64,000 bases of DNA from positions 124,001 to 188,000 of the forward strand of contig NZ_JAHAIF010000002.1 of assembly GCF_018372875.1 (NCBI RefSeq). Reading direction: 5' to 3'. Of the stretch, positions 34,732 through 45,528 are shown one piece after another. This DNA is from Clostridium sp. (lineage in GTDB: Bacteria > Bacillota > Clostridia > Clostridiales > Clostridiaceae). Under the pieces are notes generated by a model that did no database searches, was not told the DNA's origin, and saw nothing but the letters and a program-made list of their open reading frames with translations. Each line of letters starts with the position of its first letter. The stretch's first letter is position 1. A program made the translations under genes and the position numbers.

Positions 34732-35613
34732 CTACTTAGATATTCTTTTTAATATACGATTTTGAATTAATGTAAACAATAGAATTAGTATAAATAAGAT
34801 AACTGCTGCTGCCATACCTTGACCATATCTATTTTCTACATAGAACTTATTAAAGATATAGAATACTGCTGTAGTTGCACTATCTGCTATACCTGCTTTT
34901 CCATTGAATACAGAGTATACCTGTGCATATACCTTAAATGCATTAATGAAGTTAACCATTAATAAGAATGTAATAATTGGTATCATTTGAGGTAAAGTTA
35001 TTCTGAAAAATTGTTGCATCTTAGTTGCTCCAAACATGTCTGCAACCTTGTAATAACTATCATCAATATTTCTTAAACCTGAAAGAAGTATTATTATATT
35101 AAATGCAAGTCCTGACCATATACCAAATATAATTAATGTAATCATACTCATTGATGGATCATCTAAGAAATTAAATGGTCCTACATTAAATAATCCTAAT
35201 ATATAGTTAACGAATCCATACTCTCCATTTAATAAATATCTAAATACAACCCCTACCGCTATAACACTTGTTAAATAAGGTATAAAGAAAATTGTTTCAA
35301 ATATATCTTTATGCTTAATCTTTTCATATATTGTAACTGCAATAAACATTGAAATAATTAATCCAACTGGTACAACAACAAAGGCATAAAGGGATGTATT
35401 ACCTATTGCTGTATGGAATTTTGGATCTGTTAATACTACTTCAAAATTCTTAAATCCATTAAACTCTAAGTTATTTAATGTACCTTTTTGTAAGGACATT
35501 ATAAATGTTCTGATTAATGGGAATACGCTAAATACTCCTATTACTATTAATGCAGGCAGTAAGAAAAACCATGCCTGTGGTGAATTCTCGGCTCTATACT
35601 TTAACTTTCTCAT
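34732..35613 (-). CDS. ABC transporter permease (MalF/UgpA type)
   Basis: 293 residues with six predicted helices; the EAA loop is YKVADMFGATKMQQFFRITLPQM. The chosen ATG at 35613 follows the ATPase stop by one base; longer in-frame starts would run 60 bp into the ATPase gene without a suitable ribosome site. It partners the second permease. Confidence 0.92.
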   Translation of the reverse strand: MRKLKYRAENSPQAWFFLLPALIVIGVFSVFPLIRTFIMSLQKGTLNNLEFNGFKNFEVVLTDPKFHTAIGNTSLYAFVVVPVGLIISMFIAVTIYEKIKHKDIFETIFFIPYLTSVIAVGVVFRYLLNGEYGFVNYILGLFNVGPFNFLDDPSMSMITLIIFGIWSGLAFNIIILLSGLRNIDDSYYKVADMFGATKMQQFFRITLPQMIPIITFLLMVNFINAFKVYAQVYSVFNGKAGIADSATTAVFYIFNKFYVENRYGQGMAAAVILFILILLFTLIQNRILKRISK

Positions 35614-35614
35614 T

Positions 35615-36685
35615 TTAATACACTCTAACTCCATTCTCTTGGAATATGTATATACTATTGTAGTCAATTTCAAATCCTAACTCATCACCTTGAGATACAT
35701 TACGAGTAATATCAGTAATTGACTTAGCATGAATATCATTAGCATTGAAATTTACTATACAATCTTTCCCTATTAATTCTACTGATTCAACCTTAGCCTT
35801 GAATAATGGATTTTCACTTAATTCAAAGTACTCTGGTCTAATTCCTACAAAGTACTTACTTTCATTTAATTCACCCTTGAATCTATCTTTCTTTAGTAAA
35901 CTTAAATCAATTGTAAAATCTTTTGATTTAAGAGCATTACCTTCCTTCTCCATTTCAAAGATGTTTATAATTGGGTTACCCATGAACTTTGCAACAAAAA
36001 GATTTGATGGTTCTAAGTAAAGATTTTGAGGTACATCAAATTGTTGTACTATACCTTCATTCATTAACACTATTCTGTCACTTATTGATAAAGCTTCTTC
36101 TTGGTCATGTGTAACAAATACAGTTGTTATACCAATTTCCTTTACAAGTCTTCTGATTTCTTCTCTAATCTTTAATCTTAATCTTGCATCTAGATTACTT
36201 AATGGTTCATCTAGTAAAAGAATCTTAGGATTTTGAACTAGCGCTCTTGTAATAGCAACTCTTTGTTGTTGTCCACCAGACATTTCCCCTGGCTTTTTGT
36301 TAGCAAGCTCTTCTATACTTGTTATCTTCATATATTTTCTTGCGATTTCTTCAGCCTCTTTTTTAGGCATCTTTTTATTTCCAACTGTAAGAGGGAACAT
36401 AACATTTTCTAAAACAGTCATATGTGGATATAATGCATAGTTTTGGAATACTAAGCCTATATTTCTATCCTTAGGATGCTTATCAATAACTGATTCATTG
36501 TCAAACTTGATATCTCCATCTGTTGGATCTAATAATCCAGCTAATAAATTAAGAATTGTAGTTTTACCACAACCACTTGGTCCTAATAAACAAATAAGTT
36601 CACCGTCGTTAATTTCGAGATTAATGCTTTTTAAAGCTTCATAACCGTTGTTATAAACTTTTTTTAGATTTTCAATCTGTATCAT
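35615..36685 (-). CDS. ABC transporter ATP-binding protein (UgpC/MsmX type)
   Basis: 356 residues. Walker A GPSGCGKTT, Q-loop LVFQNYALYPHM, signature MSGGQQQRVAITRALV, Walker B ILLLDEPLSNLD and H-loop VFVTHDQEEAL are all intact. A C-terminal TOBE-type regulatory domain (about 240-356) is typical of the sugar-importer CUT1 ATPases. It is the first gene of the six-gene operon, with a promoter about 110 bp upstream. Confidence 0.95.
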   Translation of the reverse strand: MIQIENLKKVYNNGYEALKSINLEINDGELICLLGPSGCGKTTILNLLAGLLDPTDGDIKFDNESVIDKHPKDRNIGLVFQNYALYPHMTVLENVMFPLTVGNKKMPKKEAEEIARKYMKITSIEELANKKPGEMSGGQQQRVAITRALVQNPKILLLDEPLSNLDARLRLKIREEIRRLVKEIGITTVFVTHDQEEALSISDRIVLMNEGIVQQFDVPQNLYLEPSNLFVAKFMGNPIINIFEMEKEGNALKSKDFTIDLSLLKKDRFKGELNESKYFVGIRPEYFELSENPLFKAKVESVELIGKDCIVNFNANDIHAKSITDITRNVSQGDELGFEIDYNSIYIFQENGVRVY

Positions 36686-36763
36686 GTTTCACCTCTAGTA
36701 ATTTTTAGTTTTCTTTAAGCCTACTGAGTTTTCTTAGTAGACTTATTAAATATCACAAAAACT

Positions 36764-36781
36764 TGTTACCGAATTGTAACA
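36764..36781 (-). promoter_or_regulatory. candidate operator downstream of the ABC-operon promoter
   Basis: Inverted repeat TGTTAC-6-GTAACA located just after the predicted transcription start, a classic position for a repressor roadblock. The cognate regulator is not in the window. Confidence 0.48.
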
Positions 36782-36792
36782 GTCCTATTCAT

Positions 36793-36821
36793 AATATACT
36801 AAATTCAGCATACTTTTACAA
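36793..36821 (-). promoter_or_regulatory. promoter of the ABC importer operon
   Basis: Minus-strand TTGTAA (36816-36821), 17-bp spacer, TATATT (36793-36798), about 110 bp before the ATPase start codon. Confidence 0.58.
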
Positions 36822-36993
36822 GATTATCTCTATTATTTTAACACTTTATAATTATTATTTAACTAATTAATAATATTAATACAGTTTTTCCGATAAATGA
36901 ACACTTCTTTTAATAAATTTATAATTTTTCAATAATTCAAATAGCACATATAGATATTATTTTACAAATAATTCTTGTCTGTATACTATATAT

Positions 36994-37021
36994 TGATTAA
37001 TTAGTATACACTAATTAATCA
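36994..37021. promoter_or_regulatory. 28-bp palindrome, unassigned operator
   Basis: Perfect 12-bp arms TGATTAATTAGT / ACTAATTAATCA around ATAC. It is too AT-rich for a terminator hairpin and has no T run. It lies about 310 bp upstream of the ABC operon and overlaps a perfect AGGAGGTGATT on the minus strand. Confidence 0.55.
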
Positions 37022-37088
37022 CCTCCTCTTATTTTTTATACTTTTTATAACCATTATTATATGAAATTATATTTTTTAAATTCAAAAA

Positions 37089-37126
37089 CAAAAAGAAACT
37101 AAAATCAAACTTAATTTTAGTTTCTT
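37089..37126 (-). terminator. terminator after the J-domain/partner pair
   Basis: Stem AAGAAACTAAAAT / ATTTTAGTTTCTT with TTTTTGTTTTTG on the minus strand downstream. Confidence 0.8.
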
Positions 37127-37174
37127 GGAAAAATAATATATTCATATTTTATTTACATTTAGGACTTTCTGACA

Positions 37175-37888
37175 TTATTTATTTAATTTTTCTTTATATG
37201 TTTCATACCAGTCTGTATTCCATCCTTTTTCATAGCATAACTTATACAATTCTTCCTCATCATTTACTCCCTCTTGAGTAATTATGAAATGAGTATCTTT
37301 ATTTACAATTAATCCATTCCACATCATTTCTGCAAGCTCTGGAAACATTGCAACACTTCTAATATGGGAAAACTCAGCCTTTTTCTTATCTAAAGGAGCA
37401 TTAGTTAACTCATCATCTTTTAACTTATAGCTCCTTATTCTTTTATTTTTAAGCTTTTTAACCCTCTGTTCCATTAAATTTTTGGTCTTTAACCTTAATA
37501 ACTGTATCTCATCACACTCATTTATTTCATTTAATATATCCATTACTAATGATAAATATCTGTTTTTAGGATTTTCTTCCCTTCTTTTTTCAACTATAGA
37601 TATAATGCTTGACCATAATACATATTCTTCACCTTCATAGGTTGTCTTATATTTTTTATCAATAGTTTCTAATAAATACCTTGCATCCACTTTTGTCTTT
37701 ACCCTTAATACGGTATGAAGGGTTGAACAATTTATCCAAATAAGCCCTCTACTATCTGGTTTACCACGATTTATTGCATTAATAATCTTTTTAACAGTTG
37801 TTTTATCTAATTCCTTTGCTCTTTGAGGAATCTTATAGTTTATATCTTTTATATCAGAATTAAACACTATCAAACTATTATTATTCAT
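37175..37888 (-). CDS. hypothetical protein, partner of the J-domain protein
   Basis: 237 residues, basic, no signal peptide or membrane helix. I do not recognise a family with confidence. The C-terminal segment AEFSHIRSVAMFPELAEMMW followed by NGLIVNKDTHFIIT has the spacing of a His...Asn...His series and loosely recalls HNH-type nucleases lacking the zinc cysteines; this is weak. The middle part is Lys/Arg-rich (LMEQRVKKLKNKRIRSYKLK). Its start overlaps the end of the J-domain gene by 8 bp, so the two are translationally coupled and likely act together. Confidence 0.65.
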   Translation of the reverse strand: MNNNSLIVFNSDIKDINYKIPQRAKELDKTTVKKIINAINRGKPDSRGLIWINCSTLHTVLRVKTKVDARYLLETIDKKYKTTYEGEEYVLWSSIISIVEKRREENPKNRYLSLVMDILNEINECDEIQLLRLKTKNLMEQRVKKLKNKRIRSYKLKDDELTNAPLDKKKAEFSHIRSVAMFPELAEMMWNGLIVNKDTHFIITQEGVNDEEELYKLCYEKGWNTDWYETYKEKLNK

Positions 37889-38342
37889 TATTTACCATCT
37901 TATTATAAATGCTTGTTAATTCTGCCATTGCCTCTTCAGCTCCATCCACTTTGCATACATCAGGATGAATTTTTTTTGCTATTTCCTTATACCATTCCTT
38001 TGCTAAATCCTTGTTTATATAATGAGCTTTATATATTTTAAGCTTCTCCATTCTAGAGGAACCTTGAAGTTCTAGTAGATAAAATATATATTTACACCCT
38101 TCATTTTTAAAGAATCTTTCTTGGCTGCCCTCCTCTGCCCCATAAAATTCATTGAACATTTTCTTTAAGTTTTGAATTTTATTATATTGGCCCTTCCAGC
38201 TGTTACTGCCCATTTTTATAAACCCTTTTAAATCTTTTAATCCTGTTACCTTCTTTATATCCTTATTAATTTCTCTTTTTACATCTGTTAACTTTCCTAT
38301 AGATTTTAATTCATCTATAGTATTTGCCTCATACCATTTCAT
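37881..38342 (-). CDS. protein with C-terminal J-domain-like segment
   Basis: 153 residues from the ATG preceded by GGGGGG at 8-nt spacing. The last about 50 residues (DLAKEWYKEIAKKIHPDVCK and the following AEEAMAELTSIYNKM) have the helix-HPD-helix pattern of a DnaJ J domain, with the invariant HPD tripeptide that stimulates Hsp70 ATPase. The J-like part is C-terminal and lacks the G/F and zinc regions of DnaJ. The N-terminal 100 residues are unrecognised. It could recruit DnaK to a specific client, perhaps the partner protein encoded next. Confidence 0.7.
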   Translation of the reverse strand: MKWYEANTIDELKSIGKLTDVKREINKDIKKVTGLKDLKGFIKMGSNSWKGQYNKIQNLKKMFNEFYGAEEGSQERFFKNEGCKYIFYLLELQGSSRMEKLKIYKAHYINKDLAKEWYKEIAKKIHPDVCKVDGAEEAMAELTSIYNKMVNNE

Positions 38343-38455
38343 ATATATTACCCCCCTCATTAATATATATGAAGTGATATTAACTATTTTTCATATTTAT
38401 TTCTTCATATTAATGATATCGGCCTAGAATATTTATTATCTTGATTTTATATTTT

Positions 38456-38866
38456 TTATTCTGGTACTATCATAACAACACATTTAGCTCCTTTTACCAC
38501 ATGTGTTGTTGTTGATCCTATCATTCTTATTAATGCACTTTTAGTTGACTTAGTCATTATTATTACATTGGTTTTATCTTCTTTTGCTTTCTTTAATATT
38601 TCATCTCCTGCATATCCAAAGGTAAAGTATGTTGATATGGAATATCCCTGCATTCTTTCAGCTGCTTTATTAAGTATCTGTTGGCCAATTTCCTGAGCAT
38701 CCTTCAGCTCTTCAGCTACTGCCATACCATTAATAAAAACTAACTCTTTAACATTCATTAGGGTAATGTGAACTGAATCCTTAGGAAATATACCTTTAAT
38801 AAAATCTAGAGAATGCATACTCCTTTCAGTTCCATCAACAGGTATTAAAACTCTCTTCATTTCCAT
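38456..38866 (-). CDS. universal stress protein (UspA family)
   Basis: 136 residues. The N-terminus is KRVLIPVDGTERSMHSLDF, and the ATP-binding G-2x-G-9x-G(S/T) region appears near the end as IRMIGSTTTHVVKGAKCVVMIVPE, typical of nucleotide-binding Usp proteins. It is a small cytoplasmic stress protein of unspecified role. The start at 38866 has GGGAGAG 7 nt upstream; a longer frame begins upstream of that site. Confidence 0.9.
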   Translation of the reverse strand: MEMKRVLIPVDGTERSMHSLDFIKGIFPKDSVHITLMNVKELVFINGMAVAEELKDAQEIGQQILNKAAERMQGYSISTYFTFGYAGDEILKKAKEDKTNVIIMTKSTKSALIRMIGSTTTHVVKGAKCVVMIVPE

Positions 38867-38956
38867 AAATATCTCTCCCTTCAAAATATTATCTGTGTAA
38901 ATATATAATTCTACAGTGTTATAGAAAATCCCTTTTAAAATTTGAGCTTTACATAG

Positions 38957-38988
38957 AAAAAACTACCCCTAATTTCTTAGAAGTAGCT
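38957..38988 (-). terminator. repeat-family terminator T1 (after LiaF-like gene)
   Basis: Minus-strand stem GCTACTTCTAAG / AGGGGTAGTT followed by TTTTTC. It is one of five near-identical terminators in this window. Confidence 0.8.
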
Positions 38989-38997
38989 CAATTACCT

Positions 38998-39687
38998 TTA
39001 AATATAAATTATTTCTACACCAGAGAAACTAACATTTCCTACTAAGGTTAAGACATTTTCTCCTTTGCCTATTCCTTTATTCTTTTCATCTATTCCCCCC
39101 AAAGATATATTAGCATTGCTAACAACAGTCCATGATTTAGGAACATATAATTCTACCCCAGCAAAGTTAACATCTAACCTTACAATAGCTTTTCCACCAT
39201 TTAGCTTTGCATTATCAAAATATACTGTACTACCACCAAAAGTACATTTTATATCTACTTGTTCTAATGAATCTGAATTTACATATTTAACACTACCAGA
39301 AAATAAAGTTTCTAATTTGATATGGCTATCATCTTCTACATCAATAACATTGCAGTCATAATCATGTTTTCTACCATACCACTTCTTTTTCTTAGGAAAT
39401 ATAATTGATAACCCTATGCTTCCTAATGTTGCAGCAATTAATACTGTCCATGGAGTTATTGCAGTAATTCCAAGCTGATCATCAAAAAGTATTCCTATAA
39501 ATGCTAATGGAAATAAAATACCTGCAAAATTCATCTTAAATATACTTTTAATAATAATTGCAACTAAAAATACTGTACCAACTAAACTAAACAAATTAAC
39601 ACCTGAAAAGTATCCAAGCTTACTAACAATTAATGCTATTGCAGCTATTACAAGAAATAGCCCCCAAAAAACTCTTTCCTTTTTCAT
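38998..39687 (-). CDS. LiaF-like membrane protein
   Basis: 229 residues. Four closely spaced hydrophobic helices fill residues about 5-100 (ending TLGSIGLSIIFPKKKKW), followed by a cytoplasmic beta-helical domain (about 125-229) with FSGSVKYVNSD, FGGSTVYFDNAKLNG, FAGVELYVPKSW and FSGVEIIYI repeats, as in the C-terminal domain of LiaF/YvqF. LiaF proteins restrain cell-envelope-stress kinases, but here the neighbour is a LytTR regulator rather than LiaRS. It lies 1 bp after the LytTR gene, so it is co-expressed. Function is inferred only by family. Confidence 0.82.
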   Translation of the reverse strand: MKKERVFWGLFLVIAAIALIVSKLGYFSGVNLFSLVGTVFLVAIIIKSIFKMNFAGILFPLAFIGILFDDQLGITAITPWTVLIAATLGSIGLSIIFPKKKKWYGRKHDYDCNVIDVEDDSHIKLETLFSGSVKYVNSDSLEQVDIKCTFGGSTVYFDNAKLNGGKAIVRLDVNFAGVELYVPKSWTVVSNANISLGGIDEKNKGIGKGENVLTLVGNVSFSGVEIIYI

Positions 39688-39688
39688 T

Positions 39689-40144
39689 TTATCTCCTCAT
39701 TTCTAACAACTTAATTTTTAATGGTTTATAATAATATCTTGAAACATAAACCTTTTTATGTGTGTTCTTAAATTCAACAAGACTTGAGGATGTAAGATTT
39801 CTAGTTATGGAATAAATATAATTTACATTTAGTATTGTTGATTTGGAAACCCTCATAAAATTATTAGGCAATATTTCTTCTAGCTCATAAAGCTTATATT
39901 TAACCTCATAAACATTATTTAATGTGTGTGCACTAATACTTGTTTCTTCTGTTTCAAAAAACAATATTTCATCTAAAGATATATAAAACTGTGTGCTATC
40001 TTTATAGAATATTATTCTATTCTTTTTAGATAAAGCATCTTTAATTGCACCTTGAAGATTTTGTATATCTTCATTTAAATTAGCACATCTTATGATAACT
40101 TCATCATCTTGAATATTTTCATCAACTTCAATCCTTATTTTCAT
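39689..40144 (-). CDS. LytTR-domain transcriptional regulator
   Basis: 151 residues. The C-terminal about 95 residues are a LytTR DNA-binding domain (FYISLDEILFFETEETSISA and NNFMRVSKSTILNVNYI, then VYVSRYYYKPLKIKLL). There is no receiver; the N-terminal 50 residues are a short alpha/beta segment seen in the small LytTR regulators that pair with a membrane protein. The chosen ATG at 40144 lies after GGAGTGTGAGGAG. Autoregulation is strongly suggested by the direct repeats at 40207-40236. Confidence 0.9.
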   Translation of the reverse strand: MKIRIEVDENIQDDEVIIRCANLNEDIQNLQGAIKDALSKKNRIIFYKDSTQFYISLDEILFFETEETSISAHTLNNVYEVKYKLYELEEILPNNFMRVSKSTILNVNYIYSITRNLTSSSLVEFKNTHKKVYVSRYYYKPLKIKLLEMRR

Positions 40145-40166
40145 CTCCTCACACTCCACAATATAA

Positions 40167-40194
40167 ATTATAACTTATGGTACCTTTTTGTAAA
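40167..40194 (-). promoter_or_regulatory. promoter of the LytTR operon
   Basis: Minus-strand TTTACA (40189-40194), 16-bp spacer, TATAAT (40167-40172), 23 bp before the LytTR start codon. Confidence 0.72.
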
Positions 40195-40206
40195 CAAAAG
40201 TAAAAC

Positions 40207-40236
40207 AAGTGGTAATTTTTCAAAAGTAAGTGGTAA
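40207..40236 (-). promoter_or_regulatory. LytTR operator: two 9-bp direct repeats
   Basis: TTACCACTT occurs twice on the minus strand (40228-40236 and 40207-40215) separated by exactly 12 bp, i.e. 21 bp centre to centre, ending 12 bp upstream of the -35 box. Paired 9-bp direct repeats with 12-bp gaps are the known geometry of LytTR-family binding sites. Confidence 0.78.
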
Positions 40237-40252
40237 GTTTTTTACTCTAAAT

Positions 40253-40284
40253 AAAAAAACTACCTCTAATTTTAGAAGTAGTTT
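40253..40284 (-). terminator. repeat-family terminator T2 (after Rpn gene)
   Basis: Minus-strand stem AACTACTTCTAAA / AGAGGTAGTT followed by TTTTTT, same family as T1. Confidence 0.8.
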
Positions 40285-40353
40285 ATATTTCTAAGTTGCT
40301 TTATAATCTATATTAGCTAACTTTGCTTGTTTACCAATTAACTATTGAAATAA

Positions 40354-41373
40354 TTACATAAGTAATTTTTTTGCCTTATCTACAGGTAAATCCATTGCTT
40401 TTGCAACAATCTCTATGTCTACACCTAATTCTAACATTTTCTTTGCATACTGAATTTTACCTTTTTCAATTCCTTGTTCAATTCCCTTCTCAATTCCCTT
40501 TTCTATTCCTCTTGCCATTCCCTTTTCAATTCCCTTTTCTATTCCTTTTTCCATTGCTTTTCTTGCAACTTCAGGATCATATAAGGTTTTTATCATTCTA
40601 GTTGCCTCCTCTATTAAGGTTTCATCATCTATATAATTATCTTTAAAATATTCTACCAAGCTCTTTATTGCAATTAACATTTTTTCGTAATCTTCAAATT
40701 CTATAACATCCTTATTTAACAGTTCCGTTGATTCACTTCCAATTTTCCATGATAAATCCAATATTTCCTTTGAAAAGTACTTTATCTTATTAACATCATT
40801 ACCTCTCTTTGCTTTAGCAATTTCCTTTCTTAACAAAAATATTTGTAATGGTATCAAAGGATACATTTTATTTTTAATTAGCATTTCATCATTATACTCC
40901 CAATATTTCATTATAGGAACTGTATATTTAAATTCATTTCCATCAGGTAAAATAATTATAGCCTCCAGACTATCTTTTATACAACTATTCTCCTCAATAA
41001 AAATAACTCGCTGTTTGGGAAATGTCATCACTACCCCAAAATCATCACTTTCAATACTTTCAAGGGACTTTTTAAAGCCATATTCAAACATTCTAATTAC
41101 CATTGAATTATCATTTTTTGTTTGAAACTCAATATGAAAGTTAATACTTTTTTCTACTCCTAAATCTTCAATTTCAAAAAAAATATCTCCATGAATATCT
41201 TCAAGGCTATAGCTTATAAATTCATTATTAGACTTCCTTATTTTAACCTTATCTAATAGTAAATTTTCATCAAAAATAGAGTTCAACATACTTAATAAAA
41301 CTCTATCAGATGTTGAAAACAAAAGTTTAAGTATTTGGTCTAGTTTTACTGATTCCTTAGTTTTTATGGTCAT
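40354..41373 (-). CDS. Rpn family recombination-promoting nuclease / PD-(D/E)XK transposase-like protein
   Basis: 339 residues. The N-terminal nuclease domain (about 1-230) has the PDDEXK_2 pattern GDIFFEIED ... INFHIEFQTK, characteristic of Rpn (transposase_31-like) proteins. Residues about 270-305 are a tandem EKGI-type repeat (EKGIEKGIEKGMARGIEKGI and further units), and the C-terminus ends with a small helical cap (YAKKMLELGVDIEIVAKAMD). Rpn proteins nick or cut DNA and promote RecA-independent recombination; some act in phage defence. The tetrapeptide repeat tail is known to vary in unit number among relatives. Confidence 0.85.
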   Translation of the reverse strand: MTIKTKESVKLDQILKLLFSTSDRVLLSMLNSIFDENLLLDKVKIRKSNNEFISYSLEDIHGDIFFEIEDLGVEKSINFHIEFQTKNDNSMVIRMFEYGFKKSLESIESDDFGVVMTFPKQRVIFIEENSCIKDSLEAIIILPDGNEFKYTVPIMKYWEYNDEMLIKNKMYPLIPLQIFLLRKEIAKAKRGNDVNKIKYFSKEILDLSWKIGSESTELLNKDVIEFEDYEKMLIAIKSLVEYFKDNYIDDETLIEEATRMIKTLYDPEVARKAMEKGIEKGIEKGMARGIEKGIEKGIEQGIEKGKIQYAKKMLELGVDIEIVAKAMDLPVDKAKKLLM

Positions 41374-41582
41374 GGTAAACCTACTTTCTTACATTATAGT
41401 TGCTAGTACTAGACTTTATCAATATGTTAATTTGCAAATAACTCTATTAGTATTATTTCCATTTAATTCATTCCTATGCAAACATTTGTTCTTTTTTAAA
41501 GGTTGGATGAAGAAAAACAACCCTTCAAGGAACTAATTATAACTTTTTCAACTAGTCTATAGTTCGAATTTATAAGATAAAG

Positions 41583-41617
41583 AAAAAACTTCAGGACTTA
41601 ATGCCCTGAAGTTTTTT
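41583..41617. terminator. terminator of the alpha-glucoside PTS operon
   Basis: Perfect 13-bp stem AAAAAACTTCAGG / CCTGAAGTTTTTT, usable in both directions. Confidence 0.88.
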
Positions 41618-41633
41618 CTATCATAACTAATAT

Positions 41634-42101
41634 CTAATATTGTACTATAACTGATTCACCGGCTATTACATCTTCATCAATACATGCCTTTTTGATTTCA
41701 ACATCATTTGTAATTATAAGCATAATTGTAGAATCAATATTATTTTCTTTAAGCAATTTAGCATCAAATTCTATTAGAGGGGTATTTACATTAACTTCTT
41801 CATCAACCTTAATTAAAAGCTTAAAGCCTTCTCCATTTAGCTTAACTGAATCTAATCCTATATGAATTAAAAGTTCCAATCCATCTTCAGAAAGTATACT
41901 TAAGGCATGTTTACTTGCCTCCATTATCATAGTAACCTTACCTTTAGCAGGTGATACAACAGTAGTTGAAGTAGGGATAATTGCAATTCCATCCCCCATC
42001 ATTTTAGATGAAAACACATCATCATTTACACTTTCTAATGGTATGCACTTTCCATTACAAATAGCTTTTAAATCTTTTTTCTTCTTAAATATATTAAACA
42101 T
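41634..42101 (-). CDS. PTS glucose-type EIIA
   Basis: 155 residues of the Crr-like IIA family. The catalytic His lies in LLIHIGLDSVKL, and the companion His in MIMEASKHALSI. It accepts phosphate from HPr and passes it to IIB. It is the last gene of the operon and fills a gap, since the EIICB protein of this operon has no IIA domain. The ATG at 42101 follows GGGTGATAGAA. Confidence 0.92.
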   Translation of the reverse strand: MFNIFKKKKDLKAICNGKCIPLESVNDDVFSSKMMGDGIAIIPTSTTVVSPAKGKVTMIMEASKHALSILSEDGLELLIHIGLDSVKLNGEGFKLLIKVDEEVNVNTPLIEFDAKLLKENNIDSTIMLIITNDVEIKKACIDEDVIAGESVIVQY

Positions 42102-42106
42102 TTCTA

Positions 42107-42562
42107 TCACCCATTTAATCTAACTCTTACTATTGTAGTTAATAAACCAACTAAGAATAAGAATGCTAGTAATCCATATTCAACTTTATACTTTTTCATA
42201 TTTACTTTTTCTAAAGAAAACATTCCTTTCCCATAGCTTTTAAATCCATGCATCCCTAATAATGCTGCGCAGATAATATTTCCATATACAAATGATATTA
42301 TTGCTAATCCAGAAATAAGATTTTTACTTTCTCTACCCTTTTCTATTTTACTAGTTAGTAAATAACAGAAAGGAAATGTCATAAGTATAATAAACCATAC
42401 TATTGTCATAGGATCCTGTAATAAGGCTTTTAAATCTATTCTTCCTATGAAAAATGATATAAACATTATTACTACAAAAGGTATTAATATGAATATATAT
42501 TTTGCTATTGTTAATGGATTAAACATTGGTAATCTTCTTAAAATATTTTGGAAAACTAGCAT
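42107..42562 (-). CDS. integral membrane protein, unknown, within PTS operon
   Basis: 151 residues with about four hydrophobic helices (around 17-38 LTIAKYIFILIPFVVIMFIS, 50-65, 80-100 and 130-147). No known motif is recognised and the protein is not a PTS domain. It lies 12 bp after the glucosidase and 5 bp before the EIIA gene, so it belongs to the alpha-glucoside operon. A role in sugar uptake or in modulating the EIICB partner is possible but unproven. Confidence 0.72.
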   Translation of the reverse strand: MLVFQNILRRLPMFNPLTIAKYIFILIPFVVIMFISFFIGRIDLKALLQDPMTIVWFIILMTFPFCYLLTSKIEKGRESKNLISGLAIISFVYGNIICAALLGMHGFKSYGKGMFSLEKVNMKKYKVEYGLLAFLFLVGLLTTIVRVRLNG

Positions 42563-42574
42563 ATTCTTCACTCC

Positions 42575-45483
<2,909 letters not shown>

Positions 45484-45509
45484 TGTCTCAACTCCCTAAA
45501 AATTATGTT

Positions 45510-45521
45510 CAAGATATCTTG
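45510..45521. promoter_or_regulatory. candidate operator of the alpha-glucoside operon
   Basis: Perfect 12-bp palindrome CAAGATATCTTG, located 8 bp downstream of the predicted -10, before the EIICB start. It is a good candidate site for the adjacent RpiR regulator. Confidence 0.52.
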
Positions 45522-45528
45522 TACACTA

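Larger units (their letters stand above)
36686..37174. other. long regulatory gap upstream of the ABC operon
   Basis: 489 bp without a gene. It contains a leader hairpin (about 36718-36743, CCTACTGAG / CTTAGTAG), the inverted repeat and promoter listed separately, the large palindrome at 36994-37021, and the terminator of the convergently placed upstream unit. No small open frame with a ribosome site was found, although a perfect AGGAGGTGATT lies on the minus strand at about 37018-37028. Confidence 0.7.

Noticed and set aside
37018..37028. Leader peptide behind the perfect AGGAGGTGATT
   Set aside because: The only downstream frame is GTG-TAT-ACT-AAT-stop; too short and GTG-initiated to claim as a gene.
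38425..38460. Possible seventh copy of the dispersed repeat (TTGATTTTATATTTTTT)
   Set aside because: Only an AT-rich tail-like stretch matches; no head, loop or core motif, so chance similarity is as likely.
40440..40570. Short tandem direct repeats resembling a CRISPR or satellite
   Set aside because: The 12-bp periodicity is coding (EKGI units in the Rpn-like protein) with no spacers.
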